Source: Terrimesophilobacter sp964651535 (GTDB lineage: Bacteria; Actinomycetota; Actinomycetes; Actinomycetales; Microbacteriaceae). Taken from it: DNA of 64,000 bases. The position numbers and the translations under genes are program-made. Of the stretch, positions 52,463 through 64,000 are shown one piece after another (the stretch's first letter is position 1; the number at the start of each line of letters is the position of its first letter). The stretch is taken from NCBI GenBank assembly GCA_964651535.1, contig CAZYYE010000003.1:1-64000 (forward strand), in the 5' to 3' direction. The notes beneath the pieces are model-generated. The model was not told where the DNA came from, did no database searches, and saw nothing but the letters and a program-made list of their open reading frames with translations.

Positions 52463-53526
52463 GCACGATCACGGTGGCGGGAGCCGCACCATACGACGTA
52501 CAGATCGGCCGCGGCGTTCTCTCCGAGGTATCCGCGCGCCTCGGCTCGGCGGTGCGCAAGGTTCTCATCGTGCACCAGCCGTCCCTTGCGAATCTCGCCG
52601 AAACGCTCCGTACCCGGTTGTCGGCACAGTACGAGGTGCTTCTTGCCGAGATTCCGGACGGCGAAGCCGCCAAGCGCGTCGAGGTCGCCGGGTTCTGCTG
52701 GCAGATTCTCGGCAGTGCGGACTTCACCCGCTCGGATGCCATCATCGGCTTCGGCGGCGGGGCAGCGACGGATCTCGCGGGATTCGTCGCATCCACGTGG
52801 TTGCGCGGCGTCACGCTCATCCAGTTGCCGACGACCGTGCTCGGGATGGTGGACGCGTCGATCGGCGGGAAAACAGGGATCAACACATCGGAAGGCAAGA
52901 ACCTGGTCGGCACGTTCTACGCTCCGACCGCGGTCATCGCGGACCTCGACATCCTCCCGGGACTGGATCGACGCGACGTGCTCGCCGGTTTCGCCGAAAT
53001 TGTCAAATGCGGCTTCATCGCCCAACCCGAGATCCTCGACATCATCGAACGCGATGTCGACGCGGCAACGGACACCGAGTCGGATGAGTTCCACCGCCTC
53101 GTCGAACTCTCCGTCGCCGTGAAGGCGAAAGTGGTCGGCGACGACTTCCGGGAGGCTGGCATCCGGGAAATCCTGAATTACGGACACACGGTCGGCCACG
53201 CCATCGAGTACGCAGAGCGATTCCGCTGGCGTCACGGCGATGCAGTGTCCGTCGGCATGATTTTCGCCGCCGAGCTGGCGAGGCTCGCCGGGCGGCTCGC
53301 CGATGACGTCGTCGACCGTCACCGGAGCATTCTCACCGCGATCGGGCTGCCGGTGACGTATCCGATCGGCCGCTGGAACACTCTCGCGAGCGTCATGAAG
53401 CGCGACAAGAAGGCGCGAGGCGACTTGCTGCGATTCGTCATCCTCGACGACGTGGCCCGGCCGACGATTCTGGCCGGACCCGACGAGTCCCTGCTCTTCG
53501 CGGCGTGGCAGGAAGTGGGCAGTTAG
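52459..53526 (+). CDS. aroB: 3-Dehydroquinate synthase
   Basis: A 355-residue NAD- and metal-dependent enzyme that cyclises DAHP. The NAD site FGGGAATDLAGFVASTWLRG is near residue 97, then LPTTVLGMVDASIGGKTGIN and the metal ligands in LNYGHTVGHAIEY and RHGDAVSVGM. A GGAGGAGG site lies just before the ATG at 52459, which overlaps the aroK stop; the ATG at 52435 is therefore less likely. Confidence 0.96.
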   Translation: MSTITVAGAAPYDVQIGRGVLSEVSARLGSAVRKVLIVHQPSLANLAETLRTRLSAQYEVLLAEIPDGEAAKRVEVAGFCWQILGSADFTRSDAIIGFGGGAATDLAGFVASTWLRGVTLIQLPTTVLGMVDASIGGKTGINTSEGKNLVGTFYAPTAVIADLDILPGLDRRDVLAGFAEIVKCGFIAQPEILDIIERDVDAATDTESDEFHRLVELSVAVKAKVVGDDFREAGIREILNYGHTVGHAIEYAERFRWRHGDAVSVGMIFAAELARLAGRLADDVVDRHRSILTAIGLPVTYPIGRWNTLASVMKRDKKARGDLLRFVILDDVARPTILAGPDESLLFAAWQEVGS

Positions 53527-53536
53527 AGTTGCTGGC

Positions 53537-53974
53537 ATGACGCGTGTACTCGTACTGAACGGTCCGAATCTTGGACGCCTGGGAAGCAGGGAACCCGAGG
53601 TCTACGGTTCGCTGGGGCTTGACGAGCTGCGCGACCAGTTGGTCGCCGCCTCCGGAGAACTCGCCGTCGACCTTCGCCAATCCGACGACGAAGCAGAGCT
53701 CATCGGATGGTTGCACGAGTCCGTCGACTCCCGGTCTCACGTCATTCTGAACCCCGCGGCGTTCACGCACTATTCGTATGCGCTCCGCGACGCGGCGGCG
53801 CTCGTCACGGGGGCCGGGCTCCTGCTCATCGAGGTGCATATCTCCAATCCGTATGCGCGCGAAGAATTTCGGCACACGAGCGTGATCTCCGGGGTGGCGA
53901 CGGGCGTGATCGCCGGGCTCGGTTTCGACTCCTACCTGCTCGCTCTCGAGGTGGTGCGCCGGCGATCGGTGTGA
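53537..53974 (+). CDS. aroQ: Type II 3-dehydroquinate dehydratase
   Basis: A 145-residue small enzyme that forms dodecamers and dehydrates 3-dehydroquinate. The N-terminal NGPNLGRLGSREPEVYG contains the catalytic Arg and Tyr; LNPAAFTHYSYALRDA is the substrate-binding segment and VHISNPYAREEFRHTSVIS carries the catalytic histidine region. It completes the aro cluster. Confidence 0.96.
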   Translation: MTRVLVLNGPNLGRLGSREPEVYGSLGLDELRDQLVAASGELAVDLRQSDDEAELIGWLHESVDSRSHVILNPAAFTHYSYALRDAAALVTGAGLLLIEVHISNPYAREEFRHTSVISGVATGVIAGLGFDSYLLALEVVRRRSV

Positions 53975-53992
53975 CCCCATAAACTTGGGGCC

Positions 53993-54556
53993 ATGGCCTC
54001 TACTGCAGATATTCGAAACGGCGTCGTTCTCAACATGGATGGCGGGCTTTGGACCGTCATCGAGTTCCAGCACGTCAAGCCAGGCAAGGGCGGCGCCTTC
54101 GTCCGCACGAAGGTCAAGAACGTTCGCAGCGGCAAGACGATCGACCGCACGTTCAACGCCGGCGCGAAGGTCGAAATCGAGACGGTCGACCGCTCCGATT
54201 ACCAGTACCTGTACAAGGACGGCGACGGCTATGTGTTCATGAACGCGGCCGACTACGACCAGATCACTTTGAGCGCGGAGCAGGTTGGCGATGCTCCGAA
54301 CTTCATGCTGGAGAACCAGAACGTCACGATCGCGATGCACGACGGCGAGCCCTTGTATGTCGAGCTCCCCGCGTCGGTCGTCCTCGAGATCACGCACACC
54401 GATCCTGGCCTTCAGGGCGACCGCTCAACGGGAGGGACGAAGCCCGCGACCGTGGAAACGGGGTTTCAGATTCAGGTTCCGCTGTTCCTCGAAGAGAACA
54501 CCAAGGTCAAGGTCGATACGCGCACGGGCGAATATCTCGGCCGCGTGAACGACTGA
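53993..54556 (+). CDS. efp: Translation elongation factor P
   Basis: A 187-residue three-domain factor that helps ribosomes through polyproline stretches. The N-terminal KOW domain carries KPGKGGAF with Lys32 at the tip where it is modified or contacts the P-site tRNA. The OB domains follow, with YKDGDGYVFMNAADYDQI and the C-terminal signature GLQGDRSTGGTKPATVETG. No modifying enzyme gene is in the window. A CCCC-ATAAACTT-GGGG repeat precedes the ATG. Confidence 0.96.
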   Translation: MASTADIRNGVVLNMDGGLWTVIEFQHVKPGKGGAFVRTKVKNVRSGKTIDRTFNAGAKVEIETVDRSDYQYLYKDGDGYVFMNAADYDQITLSAEQVGDAPNFMLENQNVTIAMHDGEPLYVELPASVVLEITHTDPGLQGDRSTGGTKPATVETGFQIQVPLFLEENTKVKVDTRTGEYLGRVND

Positions 54557-54574
54557 CCCGGAAACCAGCGAAGA

Positions 54575-54988
54575 ATGAGCGCACGAACCAAGGCGCGCAA
54601 GCGTGCCCTCGACATTCTCTATGGAGCTGACGTGCGGTCTGAGCCGCTGGCGGCAGCAATCGCCGCCGAGGCGGAACGTGCGACGACGGAGCCGAGCCGC
54701 ACGGCGTCCTGGCTGTACGCGCGGGAAATCGCTGAGGGCGTCGACGAGCACGTGGTCGAAATCGACGAACTCATCGAGACCTATCTGCAGGGCTGGACCA
54801 TCAGCCGGATGCCGGCGATCGATCGGGCCATCGTTCGCATCGGCATCTGGGAGTTGCTGTTCAACCCGGAGGTTCCGAACGGCGTGGCCATTTCCGAGGC
54901 CGTCGCGGCTGCCCGCACGTACAGCACGGAGGATTCTGCGACGTTCGTGAACGGGCTGCTGGGGCGGATCGCGCAGTCGAGGGCCTGA
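54575..54988 (+). CDS. nusB: Transcription antitermination factor NusB
   Basis: A 137-residue all-helical protein: ARTKARKRALDILYGADVR at the start, then ISRMPAIDRAIVRIGIWELLF, GVAISEAVAAARTYSTEDSATFVNGLLGRI. NusB with NusE binds boxA RNA in rRNA operons. It follows efp closely, a normal arrangement, and is followed by the pyr operon leader. Confidence 0.95.
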   Translation: MSARTKARKRALDILYGADVRSEPLAAAIAAEAERATTEPSRTASWLYAREIAEGVDEHVVEIDELIETYLQGWTISRMPAIDRAIVRIGIWELLFNPEVPNGVAISEAVAAARTYSTEDSATFVNGLLGRIAQSRA

Positions 54989-54995
54989 GCGGGAC

Positions 54996-55001
54996 TATAG
55001 T
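54996..55001 (+). promoter_or_regulatory. -10 element of the pyr operon promoter
   Basis: TATAGT eight bases after the nusB stop, about 55 bases before the pyrR ATG. A transcript starting near 55008 would carry the PyrR-binding RNA element in its short leader. The -35 region is weak. Confidence 0.5.
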
Positions 55002-55024
55002 TGTCCGTGGAAGACATCCTTTAA

Positions 55025-55050
55025 CAACCGTCCAGAGAGGCGGGGAAGGA
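55025..55050 (+). promoter_or_regulatory. PyrR-binding RNA element overlapping the pyrR ribosome site
   Basis: The leader contains CCGTCCAGAGAGGCGGGGAA. TCCAGAGAGGC is the conserved loop of PyrR-binding messenger sites. The element runs directly into the AAGGAGG ribosome site of pyrR (55046-55052), and no terminator/antiterminator pair is visible. PyrR bound to UMP would therefore cover the ribosome site, i.e. translational control as reported for mycobacteria, rather than the attenuation seen in Bacillus. Confidence 0.8.
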
Positions 55051-55057
55051 GGTCAGG

Positions 55058-55588
55058 ATGACTGCACGCGTCGTGCTGCAGCACGCTGATATCTCTCGGG
55101 CACTGACCCGGATTTCGCACGAGATCCTCGAATCCAACCACGGCGGCTCCGACCTCGTCCTCCTCGGCATCCCCACCCGTGGCGCGGTTCTCGCCGAGCG
55201 CATCGGAGCCATCCTCGACTCGATCGAACCCGGCAGCGGCACCGTGGGCACGCTCGACATCACGATGTACCGGGATGACCTGGGCCGCAATCTCACGCGA
55301 ACACCCAGTCCGACTCGAATCCCCGCGGGCGGGATCGACGGCATGACGGTCGTTCTTGTGGATGACGTGCTGTTCTCCGGTCGGACTGTTCGCGCAGCCC
55401 TCGACGCCATGGTGGATATCGGCCGGCCGCGCGCTGTGCGGCTCGCCGTCCTCGTGGACCGAGGGCACCGGGAATTGCCGATCCGGGCCGATTTCGTGGG
55501 GAAGAACCTGCCCAGCTCGCTCGCGGAACGCATCAACGTTCGCGTGACGGAAATCGACGGCTCGGACGAGGTGACGATCGAGTCATGA
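55058..55588 (+). CDS. pyrR: Pyrimidine operon regulator PyrR
   Basis: A 176-residue phosphoribosyltransferase-fold protein that senses UMP and binds the pyr messenger. The PRPP loop TVVLVDDVLFSGRTVRAALDAM lies near residue 98, and GIPTRGAVLAERI and MYRDDL segments are typical. It may retain weak uracil phosphoribosyltransferase activity. It is the first gene of the operon and overlaps pyrB (ATGA). Confidence 0.96.
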   Translation: MTARVVLQHADISRALTRISHEILESNHGGSDLVLLGIPTRGAVLAERIGAILDSIEPGSGTVGTLDITMYRDDLGRNLTRTPSPTRIPAGGIDGMTVVLVDDVLFSGRTVRAALDAMVDIGRPRAVRLAVLVDRGHRELPIRADFVGKNLPSSLAERINVRVTEIDGSDEVTIES

Positions 55589-56538
55589 GGCACCTCTTGA
55601 GCACGAAAACCCTCTCGCGCGAGGAGGCGATCCTGATTCTCGATGTCGCAGAGGACATGGCGGACGTCGCGACGCGCGAAGTTCAGCGGCTTCCTGTCCT
55701 GCGCGGCAAGACGATCGTGAATCTGTTTTACGAAGACTCGACGCGAACGCGAATTTCGTTCGAAGCCGCCGCGAAGCGGCTCAGCGCGGATGTCATCAAT
55801 TTCAGCGCAAAGGGCTCGAGCGTCTCCAAGGGGGAAAGCCTGAAGGATACGGCGCAGACTCTCGCCGCGATGGGTGCCGATGCCGTGATCATCCGTCATC
55901 CGTCCTCCGGAGCGCCGGAAGTGCTTGCACGCAGCGGCTGGATCGATGCGGGGATCGTGAACGCAGGCGACGGAACGCACGAGCATCCGACTCAGGCCCT
56001 CCTCGACGCGTTCACGATTCGCCGCAGAATGCACGGCGATGCGGCGCGCGGCAAAAGCCTTGACGGGTGCCGCGTCATGATCGTCGGGGATATCCTGCAC
56101 TCCAGGGTCGCGCGTTCCAATGTGTGGCTGCTCTCCTGCCTGGGCGCGACGGTGAGTCTCGTAGCGCCGGCGACGCTCATGCCTGTCGCGATCGGCCAGT
56201 GGCCCGTTGCGATCGGCTACGACCTCGATCATGCGCTCGCGACCGGCCCTGACGTCGTCATGATGCTGCGCATTCAGGCCGAACGCATGCACGACGCGTT
56301 CTTCCCCAATGCGCGCGAGTATTCCCGGCAGTGGGGGCTCGACGACGAACGGCTTGCTCGGCTTCCAGAATCCAGCATGATCATGCACCCCGGTCCCATG
56401 AACCGTGGTCTCGAAATTTCGGCGGGCGCCGCAGACTCGCCCCGCTCCACCGTGCGGGAACAAGTGGCGAACGGCGTCTCGGTCAGGATGGCAGTGCTCT
56501 ATCTGCTGCTCACCGGCGCGATGACGGAGGCAGCATGA
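55585..56538 (+). CDS. pyrB: Aspartate carbamoyltransferase catalytic chain
   Basis: The 317-residue enzyme catalyses the first committed step, carbamoyl phosphate plus aspartate to carbamoyl aspartate. The carbamoyl phosphate site STRTRISFE is at residues 52-60, followed by KGESLKDTAQTLAAMGADAVIIRHPSSGAP, and an MHPGPMNRG segment near the end binds aspartate. No regulatory chain (pyrI) is present; PyrR control replaces it. It overlaps pyrC (ATGA). Confidence 0.96.
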   Translation: MRHLLSTKTLSREEAILILDVAEDMADVATREVQRLPVLRGKTIVNLFYEDSTRTRISFEAAAKRLSADVINFSAKGSSVSKGESLKDTAQTLAAMGADAVIIRHPSSGAPEVLARSGWIDAGIVNAGDGTHEHPTQALLDAFTIRRRMHGDAARGKSLDGCRVMIVGDILHSRVARSNVWLLSCLGATVSLVAPATLMPVAIGQWPVAIGYDLDHALATGPDVVMMLRIQAERMHDAFFPNAREYSRQWGLDDERLARLPESSMIMHPGPMNRGLEISAGAADSPRSTVREQVANGVSVRMAVLYLLLTGAMTEAA

Positions 56539-57878
56539 GCCAGCGGATTCTCATTTCGAATGCCGCGCTCGAGGACGGCACGTCGACGGACATTCTGATT
56601 TCCGACGGGCTCGTCGCCGAGCTCGGCACAGGGCTTTCGGATGCGAAAGCGATGGTCATTGATGCGGAGGGGCTTATCGCGTTGCCCGGACTCGTCGACC
56701 TGCACACGCACTTGCGCGAGCCCGGCTACGAACACAGCGAAACCATCCTCACCGGCTCGAAGGCAGCGGCAATCGGCGGCTTCACGGCGGTACACGCTAT
56801 GGCGAACACGTCGCCCGTGGCCGATACGGCCGGCGTCGTCGAGCAAGTGCAGGCACTGGGGGAGGACGCCGGCTATGTCACGGTGCGCCCCGTCGGGGCG
56901 GTCACGATTGCGCTCGAAGGCAAACAACTCGCGGAAATCGGTGCCATGGCGCAATCCAGGGCGAAAGTGCGGGTGTTCTCCGACGACGGAAAGTGCGTCT
57001 CCGACGCCGCCCTCATGCGCCGCGCCCTCGAGTACGTGAAGACGTTCGATGGCGTCGTCGCCCAGCACGCACAGGAACCGAGATTGACCGAGGACGCCCA
57101 AATGAACGAGGGTGCGCTGAGCAGCGAGCTGGGTCTTGCGGGGTGGCCAGGCGTCGCGGAGGAGGCGATCATCGCCCGCGATGTGCTCCTGGCGGAGCAT
57201 GTGGGGGCACGGCTGCACATTTGCCACGTGTCGACGGCAGGCTCTGTGGACGTCGTGCGGTGGGCGAAGGCGCGCGGCATCCCGGTCACGGCGGAAGTCA
57301 CTCCTCATCACCTCCTCCTCACGGAAGACCTTGCCCGGTCCTATGACGCGCGATTCAAGGTGAATCCCCCCTTGCGCAGCCACGAGGATGTCGAGGCCCT
57401 TCGCGCCGGCATCGTCGATGGCACGATCGACATCATCGCGACGGACCACGCGCCCCACCCCGTTGAGGACAAGGATTGCGCGTGGGCCGATGCGGCGTTC
57501 GGCATGGTCGGGCTTGAGTCTGCCCTGTCGGTGGTTCAGGCGGCGCTCATCGAGTCAGGCATACTCGGATGGGCGGATGTCGCGCGAATCCTTTCGCGCG
57601 TGCCCGCTCACATCGGCAGAGTTGCCGGATACGAACAGGGAATTGCGGCAGGGTCGCCAGCGCACGTCACTCTCGTGGACCCGGCCGCTCGGCGGGAATT
57701 CGCCAGAACCGATTTGCGCGGGCGATCCGCAAATTCGCCGTACTTCGGAATGACGCTGCCCGGGAGGGTGATGGCCACGATTCACCGCGGAGTTCCGACC
57801 GTGCTGGATGGGGAACTGGCGAGCGCGGATCGGGCACGGGAAACCGCGTCGAAAGGCAGGGGCGGAAAACGTGGATAG
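56535..57878 (+). CDS. pyrC: Dihydroorotase
   Basis: A 447-residue zinc amidohydrolase (class I) that closes carbamoyl aspartate to dihydroorotate. Metal ligands are DLHTHLREPG (His57, His59), ICHVST and the catalytic ATDHAPH near residue 303. The ATG at 56535 overlaps the pyrB stop; the longer open frame upstream lies inside pyrB. Its stop overlaps the next GTG by eight bases. Confidence 0.96.
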   Translation: MSQRILISNAALEDGTSTDILISDGLVAELGTGLSDAKAMVIDAEGLIALPGLVDLHTHLREPGYEHSETILTGSKAAAIGGFTAVHAMANTSPVADTAGVVEQVQALGEDAGYVTVRPVGAVTIALEGKQLAEIGAMAQSRAKVRVFSDDGKCVSDAALMRRALEYVKTFDGVVAQHAQEPRLTEDAQMNEGALSSELGLAGWPGVAEEAIIARDVLLAEHVGARLHICHVSTAGSVDVVRWAKARGIPVTAEVTPHHLLLTEDLARSYDARFKVNPPLRSHEDVEALRAGIVDGTIDIIATDHAPHPVEDKDCAWADAAFGMVGLESALSVVQAALIESGILGWADVARILSRVPAHIGRVAGYEQGIAAGSPAHVTLVDPAARREFARTDLRGRSANSPYFGMTLPGRVMATIHRGVPTVLDGELASADRARETASKGRGGKRG

Positions 57879-58359
57879 GTACCTTCCCAGCATTATCGTC
57901 GGGGCGATTTTCGTTCTCGCCATCGTCGGAATGTACCTCGGCTGGCGTGCGCGATCCAAGCGCCACGAGGACCTCGTCTCCCTCGAGCCTGTGCCCGCGG
58001 ACCCCGGAGAGGTGCTCGCGGTCGCGAACGGCTTGTATGTTGCGACGACTCTCCTCGAACAGCCTCTCGAACGGGTCACCGCGAGGGGGCTCGGGTTCCG
58101 CTCGCGCGCGACGGCCACGGTCGCGGACAAGGGAATCATCCTCGACCTCACCGGCCGGGAGCCGCTTTTCATCCCCCGGCGCGCCGTGCGCGCCGTGCAG
58201 CGCGCGACGTGGACGATCGACAAGGCAGTGGAGAAAGGCGGCCTCGTCGTGATCTCGTGGCAATGGGGCGAGCGCGGGGTGGACAGCTACTTTCGGCTGG
58301 ACGGCGACGACCACGAGTTCGTGACCGCGGCAGACAGCATCGCGGAGGACAGGGAATGA
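57871..58359 (+). CDS. Membrane protein with PH-like domain in the pyr operon
   Basis: A 162-residue protein with one N-terminal helix (SIIVGAIFVLAIVGMYLGW) and a cytoplasmic beta-rich domain resembling bacterial PH-like transporter-associated proteins (GVD-type ending SYFRLDGDDHEF). It is translated between pyrC and carA, with overlaps on both sides. A small membrane gene at this place is common in actinobacterial pyr operons, and its link to pyrimidine synthesis is unknown. It may only share expression. Confidence 0.8.
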   Translation: MDRYLPSIIVGAIFVLAIVGMYLGWRARSKRHEDLVSLEPVPADPGEVLAVANGLYVATTLLEQPLERVTARGLGFRSRATATVADKGIILDLTGREPLFIPRRAVRAVQRATWTIDKAVEKGGLVVISWQWGERGVDSYFRLDGDDHEFVTAADSIAEDRE

Positions 58360-59500
58360 CGACAATGACGACCGGCACGGCGATCCTCGTACTGGAGGAC
58401 GGCTCGAGATACGAGGGGCGAGCATACGGCGCGGAGGGCACGGCCCTGGGCGAAGTGGTGTTCTCGACGGGAATGACGGGATACCAGGAAACCATCACGG
58501 ACCCGTCCTACGCGGGGCAGATCGTCCTCATGACGGCGCCGCACATCGGGATCACGGGCGTCAACGACGAAGACTCGGAATCGAACCGTATCTGGGTCGC
58601 GGGTTTCGTGGTGAGAGACCCGTCCCGCATGGTGTCCAACCATCGGGCTACCGGGAGCCTTGATTCCGCGCTTCACCGCGAGAGCGTCGTGGGCATCAGC
58701 GGCATCGATACACGAGCCGTCACACGCCGGCTGCGTTCCGTCGGCGTCATGCGCGGCGGAATTTTCTCCGGTGCAGATGCGGGCCGCGCCGAATCCGAGC
58801 AACTCGCGGCCGTCCTGGGCAGCGATGAAATGGCAGGGCAGAACCTCTCAGAGCGCGTGTCGATCGCCGCGCTCACGCGGCTACCGGCGATTGGCGAATC
58901 GATAGGAAGCGTCGCCGTTCTCGACCTCGGCGTGAAATCCTCCACGCTGCGCTACCTCACCTCGCGCGGGTTCGAGGTTCTCGTCGTCCCGCAATCCATC
59001 ACCGCGCCCGAGTTTTTCGCCCTCGAACCTGACTCCGTGTTCTTCTCGAACGGTCCTGGGGATCCTGGCGCCTCCGACCGGCACGTCGCATTGCTCCAGG
59101 ATGTGCTGCGCGCAGGGCTGCCGTTCTTCGGAATCTGTTTCGGCAATCAGCTGCTCGGGCGCGCGCTCGGGTTCGGCACGTACAAGCTTCCCTTCGGGCA
59201 CCGAGGCATCAATCAGCCGGTACTCGACCGCGCAACGGGGAAAACGGAGATCACCGCTCACAATCACGGGTTCGCGGTGGATGCTCCGCTCGACGGGATC
59301 ACGATGTCGCCCGCGGGATTCGGTCGCGTCGAAGTGAGCCACGTGAACCTCAACGACGACGTCGTGGAAGGCTTGCGGGCGCTGGACATTCCGGCATTCT
59401 CGGTCCAGTACCACCCGGAGGCCGCCGCGGGCCCGCACGATGCGAATTACCTGTTCGATCGGTTCCGGGATCTGGTCATCGAGTCGAAGGCTCAGAAGTA

Positions 59501-59501
<1 letters not shown>
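58356..59501 (+). CDS. carA: Carbamoyl phosphate synthase, glutaminase subunit
   Basis: A 381-residue subunit that releases ammonia from glutamine for CarB. The N-terminal domain starts with AILVLEDGSRYEGRAYG and has VVFSTGMTGYQETITDPSY; the class I glutaminase domain has the nucleophile Cys261 in FFGICFGNQLLGRALG and the His/Glu pair in SVQYHPEAAAGPHD. The start overlaps the previous stop (ATGA), and its stop TAA overlaps the carB ATG. Confidence 0.97.
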
Positions 59502-62831
<3,330 letters not shown>

Positions 62832-62839
<8 letters not shown>

Positions 62840-63695
62840 CAGCGGGTTCGGCGCCAGGCTCGCAGCGACGTTCGCAGCGCACGGTCAATTGTGCGTGGGC
62901 ATTGATCCGCATTCGTTCCTGCTGGACGCGTGGGGGCTTCCGGACTCCGCCGCAGGCGTGCGTGAATTCGGTCTCAGGGTCGTGGATGCCGCCGCGGGGC
63001 GAGCCGGAATTCTGAAACCGCAAGTGGCGTTCTTCGAACGCCACGGCTCCGCGGGATACTCCGCACTGGAACGGGTTCTCGAACAGGCCAGAGGCGCGGA
63101 ACTCCTTGTGATCGCCGATGCGAAACGCGGAGACCTCGGCACGTCGGTCGACGCATACGGACAGGCCTGGCTCACTCCCGGAAGCGCGCTGGAAGCGGAT
63201 GCCATGACGATCAGCGCCTACCAGGGAGTCGGGTCGATTGCCGGCCCCATTGCGCTCGCGCACGACGTCGGCAAGGGACTGTTCGTTCTCGCGGCAACCT
63301 CGAATCCCGAGTCGTTCGGAATCCAGACGGCCAGGGTCGACACCGGCGAACGCTCGGGGGACACGGTCGCCGCCGCTATTGTCAAAGACGTGAGTGTCCT
63401 CAATCGCGCTGCGTCGCATCCCGTCGGTTCCCTCGGCGTGGTCCTCGGCGCGACCGTTTCGGCACGCACGTACGGGATTTCGCTCGACGAGCTCGCGTCG
63501 CCTCCCGCCACTCCCGTGCTCGCGCCCGGCTTCGGTCACCAGGGGGCGAAGTTCTCGGACGTTCGCGCACGATACGAAGCGGCAGCGCCACACGTGATCG
63601 TCGCAGTCTCGCGGAGCGTGCTGTCCGCAGGTCCGGGGAAGATCGCCGACGCCATTTCGCGTGCGAGCGGGGAATTGCGCGAATGCCTCGCGTAG
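62832..63695 (+). CDS. pyrF: Orotidine 5'-phosphate decarboxylase (long actinobacterial type)
   Basis: A 287-residue TIM-barrel enzyme that forms UMP. The catalytic DAKRGDLGTS motif is near residue 97, FFERHGSAGYSALERVL precedes it, and LAPGFGHQGAKF near the end binds phosphate. This longer type 2 form is usual in actinobacteria. GTG start. It ends the de novo pyr genes; pyrD (dihydroorotate dehydrogenase) and pyrE (orotate phosphoribosyltransferase) are not in this cluster. It overlaps mihF by 13 bases. Confidence 0.95.
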
Positions 63696-64000
63696 ACCCT
63701 CCCGCTGTCGACCGCATCGCCGCCTCCCGCGCCGCTGTTGCCGCGCGTCGCGCCCGTGCCGAGGTGAAGCGCGCCGTCGCCGAGCACCGACGAAGCCCCG
63801 TGGATGTGCTCGAGGCCGGCTGGTCGAGCCCGGGCAGCGCCGAAGCGACCTTGAGGGTACGCGAGCTCGTTGCGAGTGTCCCGGGGCTCGGCCCTGTGCG
63901 TTCCTCCAAAATCCTCGCAGAGCTCGGAATTTCGGAGTCGAAGCGCGTGGGCGGACTCGGAGTGCGCCAGCGGGACATCCTGCACGGCTGGTTTGCGCGT
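63683..64000 (+). CDS. mihF: Actinobacterial integration host factor MihF, 3' end outside window
   Basis: The frame is open to the window edge, giving 106 visible codons, about the full family length. The N-terminal helix is rich in Ala and Arg (RAAVAARRARAEVKRA), followed by the helix-two-turns-helix DNA-binding region with LVASVPGLGPVRSSKILAELGISESKRVGGLG and RQRDILHGW. MihF is a nucleoid-associated protein essential in mycobacteria and unrelated in fold to IHF alpha/beta. The pyrF-mihF-gmk order is typical of the phylum. Confidence 0.88.
   Translation, partial: MPRVDPPAVDRIAASRAAVAARRARAEVKRAVAEHRRSPVDVLEAGWSSPGSAEATLRVRELVASVPGLGPVRSSKILAELGISESKRVGGLGVRQRDILHGWFAR

Overview
The window is chromosomal DNA from a high-GC actinobacterium, most likely a member of the Microbacteriaceae. 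The signs are the frequent GTG starts, the stop/start overlaps between most neighbouring genes, the actinobacterial integration host factor gene after pyrF, the PyrR-led pyr operon with a small membrane-protein gene inside it, and the order thrS-HIT-pdxST-yebC-ruvCAB-yajC-secDF-rel. The species cannot be named from the sequence.

Bases 1 to about 25,970 are the right-hand part of an integrative and conjugative element (ICE); its left end lies outside the window. Transfer genes flank a metal-resistance cargo. On the left are the tail of one transfer protein, an SCO6880-family protein, an unknown protein and a VirB4-like ATPase. On the right are DprA, a large surface protein with an LAQTG anchoring signal, an unknown protein, a VirD4-like coupling protein, SSB, a DUF4913 protein, a 64-residue protein and a large serine integrase. 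The integrase reading frame ends inside a tRNA-Val(CAC) gene on the other strand, so this tRNA gene is the likely attachment site.

The cargo (about 3.95-16.0 kb) has four units. (1) A minus-strand arsenic operon, trxB-trxA-acr3-arsRC fusion-arsC, pairs its own thioredoxin system with two arsenate reductase domains and an arsenite exporter. (2) A cmtR-type sensor, a P1B-type metal ATPase and a thioredoxin-like protein form a plus-strand cadmium/lead/zinc/cobalt module; a second, separate arsenical permease of the bile-acid-symporter fold faces the other way. (3) A calcium:cation-type exchanger and a DtxR/MntR regulator with manganese-type ligands sit behind what reads as a yybP-ykoY manganese riboswitch, so this is probably a mobile Mn(II) efflux module. 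(4) An MFS exporter is paired with an ArsR/SmtB sensor. Palindromes at or next to the start codons of three of these units are probable operators.

From about 25.9 kb onward the window is core chromosome. A tRNA-Gly/Cys/Val cluster is followed by thrS, a HIT protein, PLP synthase (pdxS, pdxT), yebC, the Holliday junction genes ruvCAB, the Sec accessory genes yajC-secD-secF and the stringent-response gene rel. Three minus-strand genes follow (an AbiEi-like protein, a DUF349 protein, a cyclophilin), then rarA, rpsD, a small gene, alaS, ruvX, mltG, the shikimate genes aroE-aroC-aroK-aroB-aroQ, efp and nusB. The window closes with the pyrimidine operon pyrR-pyrB-pyrC-(membrane protein)-carA-carB-pyrF and the start of mihF, led by a PyrR-type RNA site. 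pdxT has no ATG, GTG or TTG start and lies in frame just after the pdxS stop.
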